This document shows, piece by piece, positions 13,689 through 24,040 of a DNA stretch of 64,000 bases (positions within the stretch are counted from its first letter, which is position 1; each line of letters begins with the position of its first letter). Origin of the DNA: Methylophaga sp. (GTDB taxonomy: Bacteria; Pseudomonadota; Gammaproteobacteria; Nitrosococcales; Methylophagaceae); assembly GCA_011053005.1 (NCBI GenBank), contig DRHW01000016.1, positions 126,025 through 190,024 of the forward strand. The letters run 5' to 3'. Under the pieces are notes generated by a model. That model made no database searches and was not told the DNA's origin. It saw only the letters and a program-made list of their open reading frames with translations. The translations under genes and the position numbers were made by a program.

Positions 13689-14113
13689 GTTTGTATTATT
13701 CTTTTAAAAATGTGCTGGAGATTAATGTTAAGTGACAAGTTAAGTCAGACATTCTCTATTTAATACTTGTATTGCCTGACTCTTGATAAATGACTCGACA
13801 TAAGGATAACCGCCAAAAAATAAAGTTCAAATAAACTGTTTTTATATAGCTTATAAGCGGCTATTTTTCCTATAAATAGTCATTCTAAACGCTGATTAAA
13901 ACCTTGTTAATCAATGCGCGATTCTGAGCTATATTCTCATCACCAAACATCGCCGCAAATAAAGCCCTATCAACATCTAAGATAACGATTTTTAATGCTT
14001 CATCGCCCATTTATCGACACAAAATTAATCAGTAATGATATCAAACTTTTGCACATCTAGGTTTCATCTGGTATAGATGCGCCCTTAATTTTTAAAGTTT
14101 TGAGGTTTTTTAC
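13689..14113. other. Intergenic region between the aminotransferase and dksA
   Basis: A divergent promoter region of about 425 bases. It holds a weak hairpin (ATAGC/GCTAT followed by TTTT) near 13849-13868 and one small minus-strand ORF, listed separately. The dksA ribosome binding site TGAGG lies near 14100. I see no other gene. Confidence 0.55.
13885..14010 (-). CDS. Possible small ORF or gene remnant, 41 aa
   Basis: An ATG-to-TAG frame of 41 codons too short for the track. It translates to a plausible-looking peptide containing ALKIVILDVDRALF and ALINKVLISV. An in-frame stop sits directly before the ATG and no ribosome binding site is visible. It could be a real small protein, a remnant, or chance. 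I do not recognise it. Confidence 0.25.
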   Translation of the reverse strand: MGDEALKIVILDVDRALFAAMFGDENIAQNRALINKVLISV

Positions 14114-14536
14114 ATGGAATCATTGCCGACAAATGCACAGGTTACTCCCTACCAAGAAAAGGCAGGAGAAGAGTATATGAATGCAGCTCAAGTCACTCAT
14201 TTCCGGACTATATTAAACGGTTGGAAAAGAGAGTTAATGGAAGAAGTTGATAATACCGTTACTCATATGAAAGATGATGCAGCGAACTTTCCTGATCCTA
14301 ATGATCGTGCCACTCAAGAAGAAGAGTTTACGTTAGAACTTCGTACACGTGATCGTGAACGCAAACTAATTAAAAAGATTAATCAATCATTAGAAGACAT
14401 GGATAAAGGAGACTACGGTTTTTGCGAATCGTGTGGCACAGATATCGGTCTTCGCCGCCTTGAAGCGCGTCCAACAGCTAACTTATGTATTGACTGCAAA
14501 ACACTTGCTGAAATTAGAGAGAAAAACCGCGTTTAA
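14114..14536 (+). CDS. dksA: RNA polymerase-binding transcription factor DksA
   Basis: Binds the RNA polymerase secondary channel and, with ppGpp, controls rRNA and amino-acid promoters. It has 140 residues: an N-terminal extension, the coiled coil (about 35-105) with the acidic tip DDAANFPDPNDRATQEEE, and the zinc finger CESCGTDIGLRRLEARPTANLCIDC. All four cysteines are present, so this is the zinc-binding form. A strong bidirectional terminator follows. Confidence 0.96.
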   Translation: MESLPTNAQVTPYQEKAGEEYMNAAQVTHFRTILNGWKRELMEEVDNTVTHMKDDAANFPDPNDRATQEEEFTLELRTRDRERKLIKKINQSLEDMDKGDYGFCESCGTDIGLRRLEARPTANLCIDCKTLAEIREKNRV

Positions 14537-14558
14537 TATCAAGCGATGAACCTCAACT

Positions 14559-14593
14559 AAAAAAAAGCCCCGAATAAATCGGGGCTTTTTTTT
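14559..14593. terminator. Bidirectional intrinsic terminator between dksA and the peroxiredoxin gene
   Basis: AAAAAAGCCCCGA-ATAAA-TCGGGGCTTTTTT: a perfect stem with a 5-base loop and T-runs on both strands. It can end dksA transcripts (plus) and peroxiredoxin transcripts (minus). Confidence 0.93.
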
Positions 14594-14615
14594 GTTCAGA
14601 ATAAACTAATATTAA

Positions 14616-15215
14616 TTATAGTTTGTCTGCATTTTTTGCTAAGTAATCAGCAACGCCAGCAGCATCAGGTTTCATACCTTCATCGCCTTTGTTCCAACCA
14701 GCTGGGCAAACTTCGCCATGTTCTTCAGTAAATTGTAATGCATCAACTAAACGTAACATTTCATCTACTTCACGACCTAATGGTAAATCGTTGACGACTT
14801 GATGACGAACAATACCGTCTTTATCAATCAAGAATGAACCACGTAATGCAACACCTGCAGGGTGTTTAACACCATATGCTTCAACGATGGTGTGTTGAAT
14901 ATCGGCAACTAACGGGAAATCAATTTTACCGATACCGCCATTTTTAACTTCAGTGTTACGCCATGCTAAGTGAGTGAATTGTGAATCAATAGACACACCA
15001 ATTACTTGTACGCCACGTTTTTCAAATTCAGCAACACGGTGGTGATGAGCAATAATTTCAGATGGGCATACAAAAGTGAAATCTAATGGGTAAAAGAATA
15101 AAACAATATATTTACCTTTGTAATCTGACAATGAAAAGTTTTCATTGATGCTGTTGTCAGGCATTACTGCTGCTGCAGTAAAGTCTGGGGCTGGGCTAGT
15201 AACTAATACGCTCAT
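14616..15215 (-). CDS. Typical 2-Cys peroxiredoxin (AhpC/Prx1 family)
   Basis: A 199-residue thiol peroxidase that reduces hydrogen peroxide and organic peroxides. The peroxidatic cysteine is in FYPLDFTFVCPSEI (about residue 50) and the resolving cysteine in HGEVCPAGW (about residue 170). SIDSQFTHLAW and ALRGSFLIDKDG are family blocks. The C-terminus past the resolving cysteine is of the sensitive, long type. It is monocistronic, with its own ribosome binding site (AGGAGCC). No ahpF is adjacent, so reduction by thioredoxin is likely. Confidence 0.94.
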   Translation of the reverse strand: MSVLVTSPAPDFTAAAVMPDNSINENFSLSDYKGKYIVLFFYPLDFTFVCPSEIIAHHHRVAEFEKRGVQVIGVSIDSQFTHLAWRNTEVKNGGIGKIDFPLVADIQHTIVEAYGVKHPAGVALRGSFLIDKDGIVRHQVVNDLPLGREVDEMLRLVDALQFTEEHGEVCPAGWNKGDEGMKPDAAGVADYLAKNADKL

Positions 15216-15334
15216 ATAATGGCTCCTAAAAGTCTATTATTGGATGGGGGGAAGTCATCTGACGATGACTCAATGAATTACCTAGTAAAACACTCGGCTA
15301 TGCTATCAATATCATATAGTAATGTCTATCCGTT

Positions 15335-18300
15335 TTAGCGCTCATGAGTGTATAACAAATCAACGCTGCTCTCGGTTCCAGACTCTGCTTTTAAGCTCCA
15401 AATCTTACTTAATGTGTAACGCATAATAACGGTGCTGACTGGCTCAAAAATACCAATGCCATAACCCAGGTATAATTTTGGTGACAGATATTTACCCACT
15501 TGTAGTGCCGTATCATCGCCACCAGAACCAGCAATAGATACGTTATCAAGCCCAAAAGTACTGGCAATTCTTTCACCGATTTGATTACCGCCATCAATGC
15601 CTAATCCTGTTGCCGCTGAAGCAAGTAAGGCGGCATCTGTTGCAGATGCTTCACCAAGAGGTCGCCCTAAAACGATGTAAGAAAGAACATTATCTTGGCT
15701 CATTGCAGGCTCTGAAAATAGTGTGATCTGTGGATTATTAGCTGCACCTTGTACATGAAGACCCGCTACAAAATTTTCACCTGTACGAATGGCTTTAACA
15801 TCAAGCTGAGGGTTATCAATCGCACCACCTGAAAATAATATTTGACCATTATCAACCGTTAATTTTTGGCCATAAGCATTGTATTTACCATCTTTAATAA
15901 CTATCGCTCCGGTGCCTAATATAATTTTACTGGTATCGCCTGTCACCAAGAGTTTTCCAGTTAATCGGCTATTAAAACCAGCCGCTGATATTTTCACTTT
16001 GTCACCTAACGCAACATTAATATCCAGCAATGTCGGGAAAGGTTTCTCTTCATCCGGTGTTTCGTTAGTAATGATAATGACATCTTTACTCGGTGTAACA
16101 GGACTATTGAATTGTAAAGGTGCTAACTCAGCCTCAGGAATGGTGACAGAGCCTTTTACTTGTGATGACTCAGGATTCACTAAAATCGTTAAATCAGTAG
16201 TAGCAACGACATACGCTTCCGGTAAGTTGACCACTTCAGCATTATTTGCTTTAAGGTTCGCATCCATTTGCCAAGTGTCATTTTTAACAATAAATTGACC
16301 GCCGCCGATCAAGTTACCTTTGCCTGATATAGCTTGATAATCAAATTCAATACCTTTATCGAGACTGCCTTTTGCATTGACCTTCATATCGGTCAACATT
16401 AATCCAGCGCTTGGCAATTCGACAGATACTTTGTCTAATGCAATTTTACCGACAAGCGCTGGATTTTTAACCGTACCGCTTAATGATATATTGACATTTA
16501 ATTGTCCTTTTAGATTGTCATATTCAGAATTAAAATCATCAAATATCGACAAATCATCGACATTGGTTATAATCATACCGCTCAAAGCTGCATTATCAGG
16601 ATCGTTGATAACCGTCTCTAAAATAGGTAACTCAGCGTTAGCGACTAAGGGCGACATACCTTTTAAGTCAGGTGCAACTAATAAATTCACCGTCGTTTTT
16701 TCATCGTTCAATAAATAATCGAGTTTCACTGTTTTAAAGTTGATGATTCTCTTGTCTTTTTGACCCACCGCATCAACAGCTATGCTTGCATTAACCAAGC
16801 TTATTTCGCCTTGCCCTTCAGTTGGATATTGGTTGCTACTTGATAACTCAAGCTGTCCTTGAAGTTGCCCTTCAACAGGCTCAAGTGCTGCTGAAAACGC
16901 ATGAAATAGTTTCATTGAAACATTATTAAAGTGAGTCGCAGCTTGCCAGCCACCGGCTGATGAATAATTGCCTTGAAAACAAATATTGCCTTGATCTGAC
17001 TGCAAACACTGTTCGTCAATCTGACCTTTATCAGCGGCAAGATCTATAGGACCTTGTTTGGTTAACTGCCATTGCCCTGCTTTAGTTTGTTCAAATTCCA
17101 GCTTAGTCAGCTGACCCTGCCAGTTTTTATTGACCAACTGCCCTGCAATATTACCTGATGCTTTAAGTTGGTCGCCTGTAACATCAAATGAAAGCTGATG
17201 CTGAGCCTGATTGCCTTCAATATTAAGTTGGGCATTTAGAGCTGGCAATGTGTTGGCTTTGATACCTGTCAGTACTATTTTGCCATCAACTTTACTATTC
17301 GCATTTAAACTAAAATCAGTATTTGCATTGGCAATAGTAAGCGTATCGCCATAAGCAATTTTTTGGCCTGATAATGTGGCCTCAATAATAGGGGCAGCAA
17401 GCTTACCAGTAATGGTCGCATTCGCTTTAAGTTGTCCGCCAAGATCGGGATAAAAATCTGCCAAATCAGGCGAATTTAATTGTAAATTAAACGCTAAATC
17501 CTTTTTTAACTGCCCATCCACTGAGATAGTTGATTTTCCAGAAACCAGTTCTAAATTAGGAATATCGAGTTCGCTTTTAATATAAGAAAGCGCCCCTTGG
17601 AGTGTGAGCGGACGTTCTCTTAAACTACCTTTTACATCTAAATCTACTATTCGAATATCGGCCATTTGATCATGCACATTATCAACCGACATTGTCCAGC
17701 CACCTGATAAATCTCCCTGCCAATCGGGTGCGAATAATGCAGGATTTACATTATGTAAGTTAACTTTACCGTTCACTTTAATGCTATCAAGCCAGAATGC
17801 CTCACCGTTAAAATCAAGCTCACCAGATCCCGTTTTTGCATTAAAATTCAGTTGCTTAAAACCTTTATCCGATCCTGTTCCTTTAATTAAAATAGTGGCA
17901 GGTTTATCATCAAGCGCTAAAGCGATATCTGACGTTAACATGAACGTTTCTGTGGTACCTGCTATGTTAATATCCCCTTTTTTACTCCGGATCATTAACG
18001 GACTTAAAGCTTCTGGCACAATAATATCTTGCCAATTCGTTGTAATTTCAAAACGAGGCACCGACTGCCAATTAAACCAGCCAGCCAGTTTCATATTACC
18101 ACCCATGCCAGTAATTAATAGTTGCTCTAAATCAATTTGATTGGCTGTGCCATGAGCATCAGCCTGCACGATAAATGCTTGCTGATCTGCTACCAAGCCC
18201 CCTTTCAACGCAAATACATAATTTTCAAGATCACCATTAACACTGAAATTACCTTGCTTACTCGCCACAGTTTTTTTAGCTTCAAGCAAAGGCCATGCGA

Positions 18301-19357
18301 GTTGCTGCCATTGTCCTGTTAACGCTAAAGTTGGTGTTGTTGATACGTTATTAATATCGCCTTTAATAGAAAGCTTTGCACCCTCTTTTGTGCTGACATT
18401 AGTATCAGTAAACCAATTATCAAAATCATCGGTTGAAGTTTGACTATGTAAGTTGAATGTCGGTAAACCTGCTTGCTCAAATTGGCTATCAACTAAGATA
18501 TCCGCGCTGGTTAAATCGCCATTGGCATTAACGATTAAGTCATTTACCACGCCCGTTTGGCCTTCAACAAAATCAGCTAAAGCAAGTTGTGGTAGATGAA
18601 TATCCGCTGTCCATGTAAGTTTGCCTAAGAGGTCTGACGCCGTTACATTTTGAGTTGATTGCATAGGTTTAAGTAACTGTTGTTCGATCTTTAATTCAGT
18701 TAAATCACCTTGAATAGTACCTTGTGCATTAATTGTTTTTAATTTTGGATCAAGCACTGTCCACTGATAAGTTAAATCTGTTTTATAGTTGTCACTGAGT
18801 GTTATTTGACCATTGAGTTCAAGGCTCACATTATCAGCATAGTTGATCGATAAAGCTTGAATTTTAAGTGCATCACTCCACGCTGATATTTCAGTTTTAA
18901 AACCACTGATGACTGTTGTTTTGTTTTGATCTTTATCCACTAGAGCAAGACTATTAAGGCTCAAGTTTTTAAGTGAAATGCCAATTGGAATATTGATATT
19001 GGGTAATTCAATGGGCGATGTTTCCGTTGCCTTTTCACCATTTTGTGTCAAAACAACATCACCAATAAGCAGCTTATCAATGACTAGTTGCCCAGAAAAT
19101 AAACGCATGGTCTGCCAACTAATAACGAGATTACTTATCGACACACTACTGTTTTCATCGATTTGATAATTTATGTGTTCAAACTCAGCGCCATCGTAAA
19201 ATCGACCAGCCGTTTTTTGTATCGTTAAAGCAGGTACAAATTTTTGTGCTTGAGATATAGCGAAGGATAAGCCTGATTCGGTTAGCCCTAACCAAGCAAT
19301 AAAAGCCGCTAACAACATTAAAATGCTGAGAACAATTATTAAAATACGGCGGATCAT
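15335..19357 (-). CDS. tamB: Translocation and assembly module protein TamB
   Basis: A 1340-residue AsmA-like bridge protein of the TAM complex, anchored by one N-terminal inner-membrane helix (about residues 5-24) and spanning the periplasm with repetitive beta-strand structure. The C-terminal DUF490/TamB domain is recognisable (VTPSKDVIIITNETPDEEK region; IVLGRPLGEASATDAALLAS; QVGKYLSPKLYLGYGIGIFEP). It works with TamA in outer-membrane protein and/or phospholipid transport. Its ATG overlaps the tamA stop by four bases (ATGA), so translation is coupled. The size is close to E. coli TamB (1259 aa). Confidence 0.94.
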   Translation of the reverse strand: MIRRILIIVLSILMLLAAFIAWLGLTESGLSFAISQAQKFVPALTIQKTAGRFYDGAEFEHINYQIDENSSVSISNLVISWQTMRLFSGQLVIDKLLIGDVVLTQNGEKATETSPIELPNINIPIGISLKNLSLNSLALVDKDQNKTTVISGFKTEISAWSDALKIQALSINYADNVSLELNGQITLSDNYKTDLTYQWTVLDPKLKTINAQGTIQGDLTELKIEQQLLKPMQSTQNVTASDLLGKLTWTADIHLPQLALADFVEGQTGVVNDLIVNANGDLTSADILVDSQFEQAGLPTFNLHSQTSTDDFDNWFTDTNVSTKEGAKLSIKGDINNVSTTPTLALTGQWQQLAWPLLEAKKTVASKQGNFSVNGDLENYVFALKGGLVADQQAFIVQADAHGTANQIDLEQLLITGMGGNMKLAGWFNWQSVPRFEITTNWQDIIVPEALSPLMIRSKKGDINIAGTTETFMLTSDIALALDDKPATILIKGTGSDKGFKQLNFNAKTGSGELDFNGEAFWLDSIKVNGKVNLHNVNPALFAPDWQGDLSGGWTMSVDNVHDQMADIRIVDLDVKGSLRERPLTLQGALSYIKSELDIPNLELVSGKSTISVDGQLKKDLAFNLQLNSPDLADFYPDLGGQLKANATITGKLAAPIIEATLSGQKIAYGDTLTIANANTDFSLNANSKVDGKIVLTGIKANTLPALNAQLNIEGNQAQHQLSFDVTGDQLKASGNIAGQLVNKNWQGQLTKLEFEQTKAGQWQLTKQGPIDLAADKGQIDEQCLQSDQGNICFQGNYSSAGGWQAATHFNNVSMKLFHAFSAALEPVEGQLQGQLELSSSNQYPTEGQGEISLVNASIAVDAVGQKDKRIINFKTVKLDYLLNDEKTTVNLLVAPDLKGMSPLVANAELPILETVINDPDNAALSGMIITNVDDLSIFDDFNSEYDNLKGQLNVNISLSGTVKNPALVGKIALDKVSVELPSAGLMLTDMKVNAKGSLDKGIEFDYQAISGKGNLIGGGQFIVKNDTWQMDANLKANNAEVVNLPEAYVVATTDLTILVNPESSQVKGSVTIPEAELAPLQFNSPVTPSKDVIIITNETPDEEKPFPTLLDINVALGDKVKISAAGFNSRLTGKLLVTGDTSKIILGTGAIVIKDGKYNAYGQKLTVDNGQILFSGGAIDNPQLDVKAIRTGENFVAGLHVQGAANNPQITLFSEPAMSQDNVLSYIVLGRPLGEASATDAALLASAATGLGIDGGNQIGERIASTFGLDNVSIAGSGGDDTALQVGKYLSPKLYLGYGIGIFEPVSTVIMRYTLSKIWSLKAESGTESSVDLLYTHER

Positions 19358-21108
19358 AAATCAGGTCCAATAACAACATGTATACCAATAGGATTATCGT
19401 CTTGTGATAAGCCTGTCGCGACATCAAGACGAATGAGCCCAACGGGCGAACGCCAACGAGCACCAACACCAACACTGTATTCCAAGGGATCATCCCAAGT
19501 ATTCATTGCATTACCAAAATCAGTAAATACTGCAGCACCCCAATTACCTACAATCATTTGCTCATATTCCAAGCTACCGACCGCTAAATATCGTCCGCCT
19601 TCTACTTTGCCATCATCACCTAATGGGCCTAAAGATTCGAAATCAAATCCACGAATACTGTTATCACCACCGGCAAAGAAACGTAATGAACTAGGTAGTT
19701 TAGTAAAATCTGTTACCTCTGTAGCACCCAGTGTGCCTCGCGTGATAAAACGTCCATTTTCGGTCACTGATTTAATATATTTTCCTCTTACTACCACTTG
19801 GCCAAATGAGGTATCTGACAATATTGATTCACTGGCACCCGATAACGATACCGATAGCTTGCCGCCATGTTTAGTATAAATGGTGTCGTCAGCCCAGATT
19901 CTTGACCACGAAACACCTGGAATTAATAACAGCGAAGTGTCTGAATCTTGTGATACATCGTAGTTTTCATTTAATAATTTAAGCGTGCCCGTTTCATTCC
20001 AGCCCCAACGCATCGTTTTATAGTAGCTACCGATTGCAAATGAAGTGCTGTCACTGGTGTCCGTACTTTCTTGTTTATATTCAGTATTAAAACCGACTGC
20101 TGAAATCGTTTCACTCCAAAAAGGCATCGTGTAATCCAAGCCCACACTATTTTTTATTTGTGAAAATAACGCATCTGCAGATAAACGGTGTCCTCGCTTA
20201 TTCACATACCTATTTTCCCAACCTAAGCTAACTCGTGGCCCACTATCTGTCCCATAACCGACACCGGCAGTGTAACGATGCTTGTGGCTTGGCTCAAAAG
20301 AAATATCTAGTGGTACCTCGCCATCTTTGCGTTGATCAATTAAGGTTCTCACAGCAACCGAATCGAAATAACCACTGTTGGTTAAATTGTTGCGGAGCTT
20401 TAATACATCTGAAGCCAAGTAAGGTTCGCCAGCCTTAATAGGAGTGATTCTTGTTAATAGATCATTGGTGATTATTGTCTCTGGGAACTGCACTTGAGAA
20501 AAGTGATATCGAATACCAGAATTGTAATTTAAATAGATAGTTGCCGTGTTATTCACACCATCCACTTCAACTTTATGTTCGGTTAATTCAGCATCAAAAT
20601 AACCACGTTCCGCACCAATTCTAACTAAGGTTTTTTTTGATGATTCATAGACCTGATGATTTAAGCCGTCGCCCTTTTTAATAGGAAAGTATTTAACGAA
20701 TTTTTTGAACGCCTCATCATCAGCGGCTTCGCCTTCTAATATTACCTCTACTTTAGCTAGTTTTACCCGCGGACCTAATTTCAGTTTATAAACTGCTTGC
20801 CAGTTATTCTCTTTAATCAGTTTTAAGTCACTGGTCACTTCTACATTGTAATAACCATATACTTGCAGCATTGTTTTGAGTTCAGAATCTGCACTTTCGT
20901 AAAGCTTTTGTATTTGACGAGCAGACAAGCGATCACTGTCTTTTTGTCGTTCAATACTCAATCCACTGATTAAAGTGTCTGTTCTGCCTTCAGGCGCACC
21001 TGATAATTCCACCTCAATGTTTATATCGTTAGCGTGTACTAGCGTAGTCACTAATAACAATAGCGCCATAACATAAAACTTAAGTGAGTTAGCATGCAGT
21101 GTTAACAA
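19354..21108 (-). CDS. tamA: Outer-membrane assembly factor TamA
   Basis: A 584-residue Omp85-family protein. It has a signal peptide (cleavage likely after VHA, about residue 26), three POTRA domains (about residues 30-270), and a 16-strand beta-barrel with the conserved FFAGGDNSIRGFDFESLGP motif. It ends in a beta-strand with a hydrophobic pattern (GIHVVIGPDL). It partners the downstream tamB. The upstream 286-base region to mgtE carries no other gene. Confidence 0.94.
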   Translation of the reverse strand: MLTLHANSLKFYVMALLLLVTTLVHANDINIEVELSGAPEGRTDTLISGLSIERQKDSDRLSARQIQKLYESADSELKTMLQVYGYYNVEVTSDLKLIKENNWQAVYKLKLGPRVKLAKVEVILEGEAADDEAFKKFVKYFPIKKGDGLNHQVYESSKKTLVRIGAERGYFDAELTEHKVEVDGVNNTATIYLNYNSGIRYHFSQVQFPETIITNDLLTRITPIKAGEPYLASDVLKLRNNLTNSGYFDSVAVRTLIDQRKDGEVPLDISFEPSHKHRYTAGVGYGTDSGPRVSLGWENRYVNKRGHRLSADALFSQIKNSVGLDYTMPFWSETISAVGFNTEYKQESTDTSDSTSFAIGSYYKTMRWGWNETGTLKLLNENYDVSQDSDTSLLLIPGVSWSRIWADDTIYTKHGGKLSVSLSGASESILSDTSFGQVVVRGKYIKSVTENGRFITRGTLGATEVTDFTKLPSSLRFFAGGDNSIRGFDFESLGPLGDDGKVEGGRYLAVGSLEYEQMIVGNWGAAVFTDFGNAMNTWDDPLEYSVGVGARWRSPVGLIRLDVATGLSQDDNPIGIHVVIGPDL

Positions 21109-21394
21109 TTAATATCCTTTATGACTGGCTATAGCTGCTTTAAGACAGATGATTTTAAGCTTATTTTCATCTTGTGATTATAGCGATAAGCTAATAATTA
21201 TTCGTAGGTGATTTCATTTTTGATCGAGAGGAAACTGAACAAATGAACAACGTAGCGATTGATGTTTCGTTCATAACAAGCTGATTTATGACAATAATAT
21301 AATGCTATAAGTGCCCATCAAATTTTTTAATCTCAAAACATCTAAGCTGAATATTTTAAATATCTAATCATTCAGCATAATTAAAGTATGCGAA

Positions 21395-22732
21395 TTATAA
21401 TAAAAACATCGTCCCTAAACTTAGGAACACGACAAAACCGACAACATCAGTAACCGTGGTCAAAATCACAGAACCTGATAAAGCGGGATCGATATCAAAT
21501 TTATCCAACACAATCGGCACTAATACGCCAGCAAATGCCGCAGAGATGATATTCAGCACAATAGCGGCGGCAATCACTAAACCAATATTCATACTATCAA
21601 ACCAAATGGATGTTATTACGCCAATGACTATTGCCCACAAAACACCATTTAAAGCACCCACACTTACTTCTTTAATTAATAGCGGCGACATATTACCTTT
21701 AGAAATCTGTCCGAGCGCGATTCCTCTGATAATTAAGGTTAATGTTTGACTACCCGCGATGCCGCCCATCGATGCAACAATCGGCATTAATACTGCTAAA
21801 GCCACGACTTGTTGTAGTGTCGCTTCAAATAAGCCTATCGCCCACGATGCTAGAAAAGCGGTTAAAAGATTAATGCCTAACCAGGTTGCACGACGTTTTG
21901 AGCTACGAAATACAGGAGCGAATAAATCTTCATCTTCATTCAAACCGGCTGTTGCCATTAATTGACTTTCATAATCTTCGCGGGTGATTTCTATTGCTTG
22001 TCGTAAGGTAATTCTACCCGATAATTTATTATTATCATCAATAACAGGCAAGGCAGTGAAACCTGAATGTTCGAGTTTATCAGTGGCATCAGTGAGATAA
22101 ATATCAGCAGAAATAGTAATAGGGTCTTCTATACTTAATTCCATCAAAGGCTGTTCTGGCAAAGCAGCATAAAGCTTTTGAATGATGACCGTGCCCGCAT
22201 AATCGCCATTACGCTGAATAAGATAAAGACTATCGGTATATTCCGGTAGAGATTTTTTTATCAAACGCATTGCATCTCTAACCCGGGCTGTTTTGGGCAA
22301 AATAATCAGTTCGTGATCAACATAACGACCAATTTGATCATCATCGTATTGTGCCGAGCGTTGATAGTGCTGAAGCTGCATTGCATCCATGCTTTGCAAA
22401 GCCTTATCAACAACCGTATCAGGTAATGATTCCGCTAGTTCAATTAAGTCTTCCGCATGTAAATTGCTTAATAATGCTTGTAATTCTTCATCATCAAACG
22501 TCGCAAAAATAGTTTGGCGTGGCTCAGATCGCATCGCCACTAACACATCAACCCGATCATCTTCAGGTACTTGTAACCAACGTTCGAGTCGTTCAGATAA
22601 AGGCAATGACTCTAATAAGAATGCCAATTCACTACTTTCTAGCTCGATTACTGCTTCTTCAAACACAGCCATTTGTGCGTCATCGCTTGCATCATTAAGA
22701 CGCTCAACCAAAGGGCTGATTTCTTCCGTCAT
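21395..22732 (-). CDS. mgtE: Magnesium transporter MgtE
   Basis: A 445-residue MgtE-type Mg2+ channel with a cytoplasmic N-domain (about residues 1-130, AFLLESLPLSERLERWLQVP), a tandem CBS domain (about 135-255), the plug helix, and five membrane helices (about 280-445) including PIVASMGGIAGSQTLTLIIRG. Intracellular Mg2+ gates the channel through the N and CBS domains in characterised homologues. It is monocistronic. I searched the upstream region for an M-box-like leader and saw none. Confidence 0.95.
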   Translation of the reverse strand: MTEEISPLVERLNDASDDAQMAVFEEAVIELESSELAFLLESLPLSERLERWLQVPEDDRVDVLVAMRSEPRQTIFATFDDEELQALLSNLHAEDLIELAESLPDTVVDKALQSMDAMQLQHYQRSAQYDDDQIGRYVDHELIILPKTARVRDAMRLIKKSLPEYTDSLYLIQRNGDYAGTVIIQKLYAALPEQPLMELSIEDPITISADIYLTDATDKLEHSGFTALPVIDDNNKLSGRITLRQAIEITREDYESQLMATAGLNEDEDLFAPVFRSSKRRATWLGINLLTAFLASWAIGLFEATLQQVVALAVLMPIVASMGGIAGSQTLTLIIRGIALGQISKGNMSPLLIKEVSVGALNGVLWAIVIGVITSIWFDSMNIGLVIAAAIVLNIISAAFAGVLVPIVLDKFDIDPALSGSVILTTVTDVVGFVVFLSLGTMFLL

Positions 22733-23052
22733 TTCTGTCTCCGGTATGAAGTTTTAAGGCACTGCAATTATTGGGTTAAAGATGTTAGCAGCCTGAACAG
22801 CCGCTGATGCCACTTTAATTTATGTAATTCTAACAGTAGTGCGTTAAAGCTGCGAAACCTAAGTGGGCGCTTTCATTTAAAGATTCATTGATTAAAACTA
22901 ATAATAGAATTGAAATTGACGAGAGATTTGTTTTATCCGATTCAGGATAAACTCAAATTACGTCAATCTTGTTCATAAATGAATGATTGAGTTTAAGTTG
23001 GAATGGGCTAAATAAGCGGTTATTTTAATTTAAGGACAATTATAAAACTTAC
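22733..23052. other. Intergenic region upstream of mgtE
   Basis: About 320 bases between the mgtE start and the end of the AraC-family gene, both on the minus strand. It should contain the mgtE promoter, but I cannot pick one confidently. No ORF, riboswitch or convincing terminator is seen. Confidence 0.5.
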
Positions 23053-24018
23053 TTAGTGACCATAGTGATTGAGACGATAAGCCGTTGGCGAACAACCATA
23101 GAACTGAGTAAAGCGTCGACTAAAATGGCTTAAATCATTAAAGCCCACATCGTAACATGCTTCTGTTACCGTTTTACCCGCGCCAATCGCTATTGCAGAA
23201 GCTTTTATGCGTAATTGTTGCTGAAACTCACCTGGCGAACAACCCAATTGTTTTTTAAATTCTATATAAAACTTGCTTCTGCTCATACAAGCATGACGAC
23301 TTAACTGATCAATATTAAGTGGTATTGCAAGATTTTTTTCTAGAAAATGAATTGCCGCAATAATACCGCTAGTATCCGGTGCTTGCTGACTATAACTGAG
23401 CAATATTTCTCTGCCCTGCTGCCTGAGCAATCGAATAACCAGTTCAGATACACCTAAATCAACCATCATTTCTTTGTCAGGATGATTTTGTGTAAATAAA
23501 GACACTAGCTTTTCTAATAATTGCTGCGTATCTGTCGTGTGGTGTGTATGAATAATATGCGGTTGATATTGCCAATCATGTTCTACTGATTCCAATGTGG
23601 TCAGATCGCGCATTCTTTCAGAAATCGTTTCAATTCGTTCTTTTGTAAACTCAATGGTTAGACAGGTAGTAGGTTGCTCTTCATTCGCTTCAGGAAAATC
23701 AATTTCGACGAACGCATTCGGCGGGATAACAAATGATTCATGTGGCAAAAAGATTTCGCCCTGCTCATTACCTGACTGAGTATTATTCCCGTACATGATT
23801 TTTTTACCCTTAACCATGCCGCAATACAAGAGTTGCTGTGAACCTAAGCCGACACGTGATGCCGAACGATAAGTATCATAAATACTGAGCTCTGATGCTG
23901 ACCCTGTAAAGCTTAGTTTATTTTCAACCAATGATTGACGTTGATCGCCACTTCTTTTTGCTAAAGTTTGCGAAACTGATGTATTGTTTTGAGAAGCATC
24001 TTTATTCATATTCTGCAT
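23053..24018 (-). CDS. AraC-family transcriptional regulator, likely activator of the aldehyde dehydrogenase gene
   Basis: A 321-residue protein. The C-terminal 100 residues carry two helix-turn-helix motifs (IDQLSRHACMSRSKFYIEFKKQ and the signature ACYDVGFNDLSHFSRRFTQFYGCSP). The N-terminal part (about residues 40-200) resembles an AraC-type sensor domain. It is transcribed divergently from the aldehyde dehydrogenase gene with 129 bases between them, which hold two direct repeats at 21-bp spacing. By position it probably activates aldehyde oxidation in response to an alcohol or aldehyde. No good ribosome binding site is seen, so the exact start (M1 or M4) is uncertain. Confidence 0.88.
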   Translation of the reverse strand: MQNMNKDASQNNTSVSQTLAKRSGDQRQSLVENKLSFTGSASELSIYDTYRSASRVGLGSQQLLYCGMVKGKKIMYGNNTQSGNEQGEIFLPHESFVIPPNAFVEIDFPEANEEQPTTCLTIEFTKERIETISERMRDLTTLESVEHDWQYQPHIIHTHHTTDTQQLLEKLVSLFTQNHPDKEMMVDLGVSELVIRLLRQQGREILLSYSQQAPDTSGIIAAIHFLEKNLAIPLNIDQLSRHACMSRSKFYIEFKKQLGCSPGEFQQQLRIKASAIAIGAGKTVTEACYDVGFNDLSHFSRRFTQFYGCSPTAYRLNHYGH

Positions 24019-24040
24019 TTTGTGACCGATGTGGATTGTA

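Noticed and set aside
15879-16718. 139- and 113-aa plus-strand ORFs in tamB
   Set aside because: Antisense shadows of a clear 1340-aa protein; hydrophobic/serine-rich translations without family features.
21240-21282. 13-codon ORF with a good ribosome binding site (GAGAGGAAA) upstream of tamA
   Set aside because: Too short to support, and part of an ATGAAC/GTTCAT inverted repeat that can arise by chance in AT-rich DNA.
22389-22757. 122-aa plus-strand ORF, Ser/Asn-rich
   Set aside because: Antisense to the N-domain of mgtE; composition is a reverse-complement artefact.
22733-23052. Possible Mg2+ riboswitch (M-box) before mgtE
   Set aside because: No recognisable conserved elements; the region is AT-rich and weakly structured.
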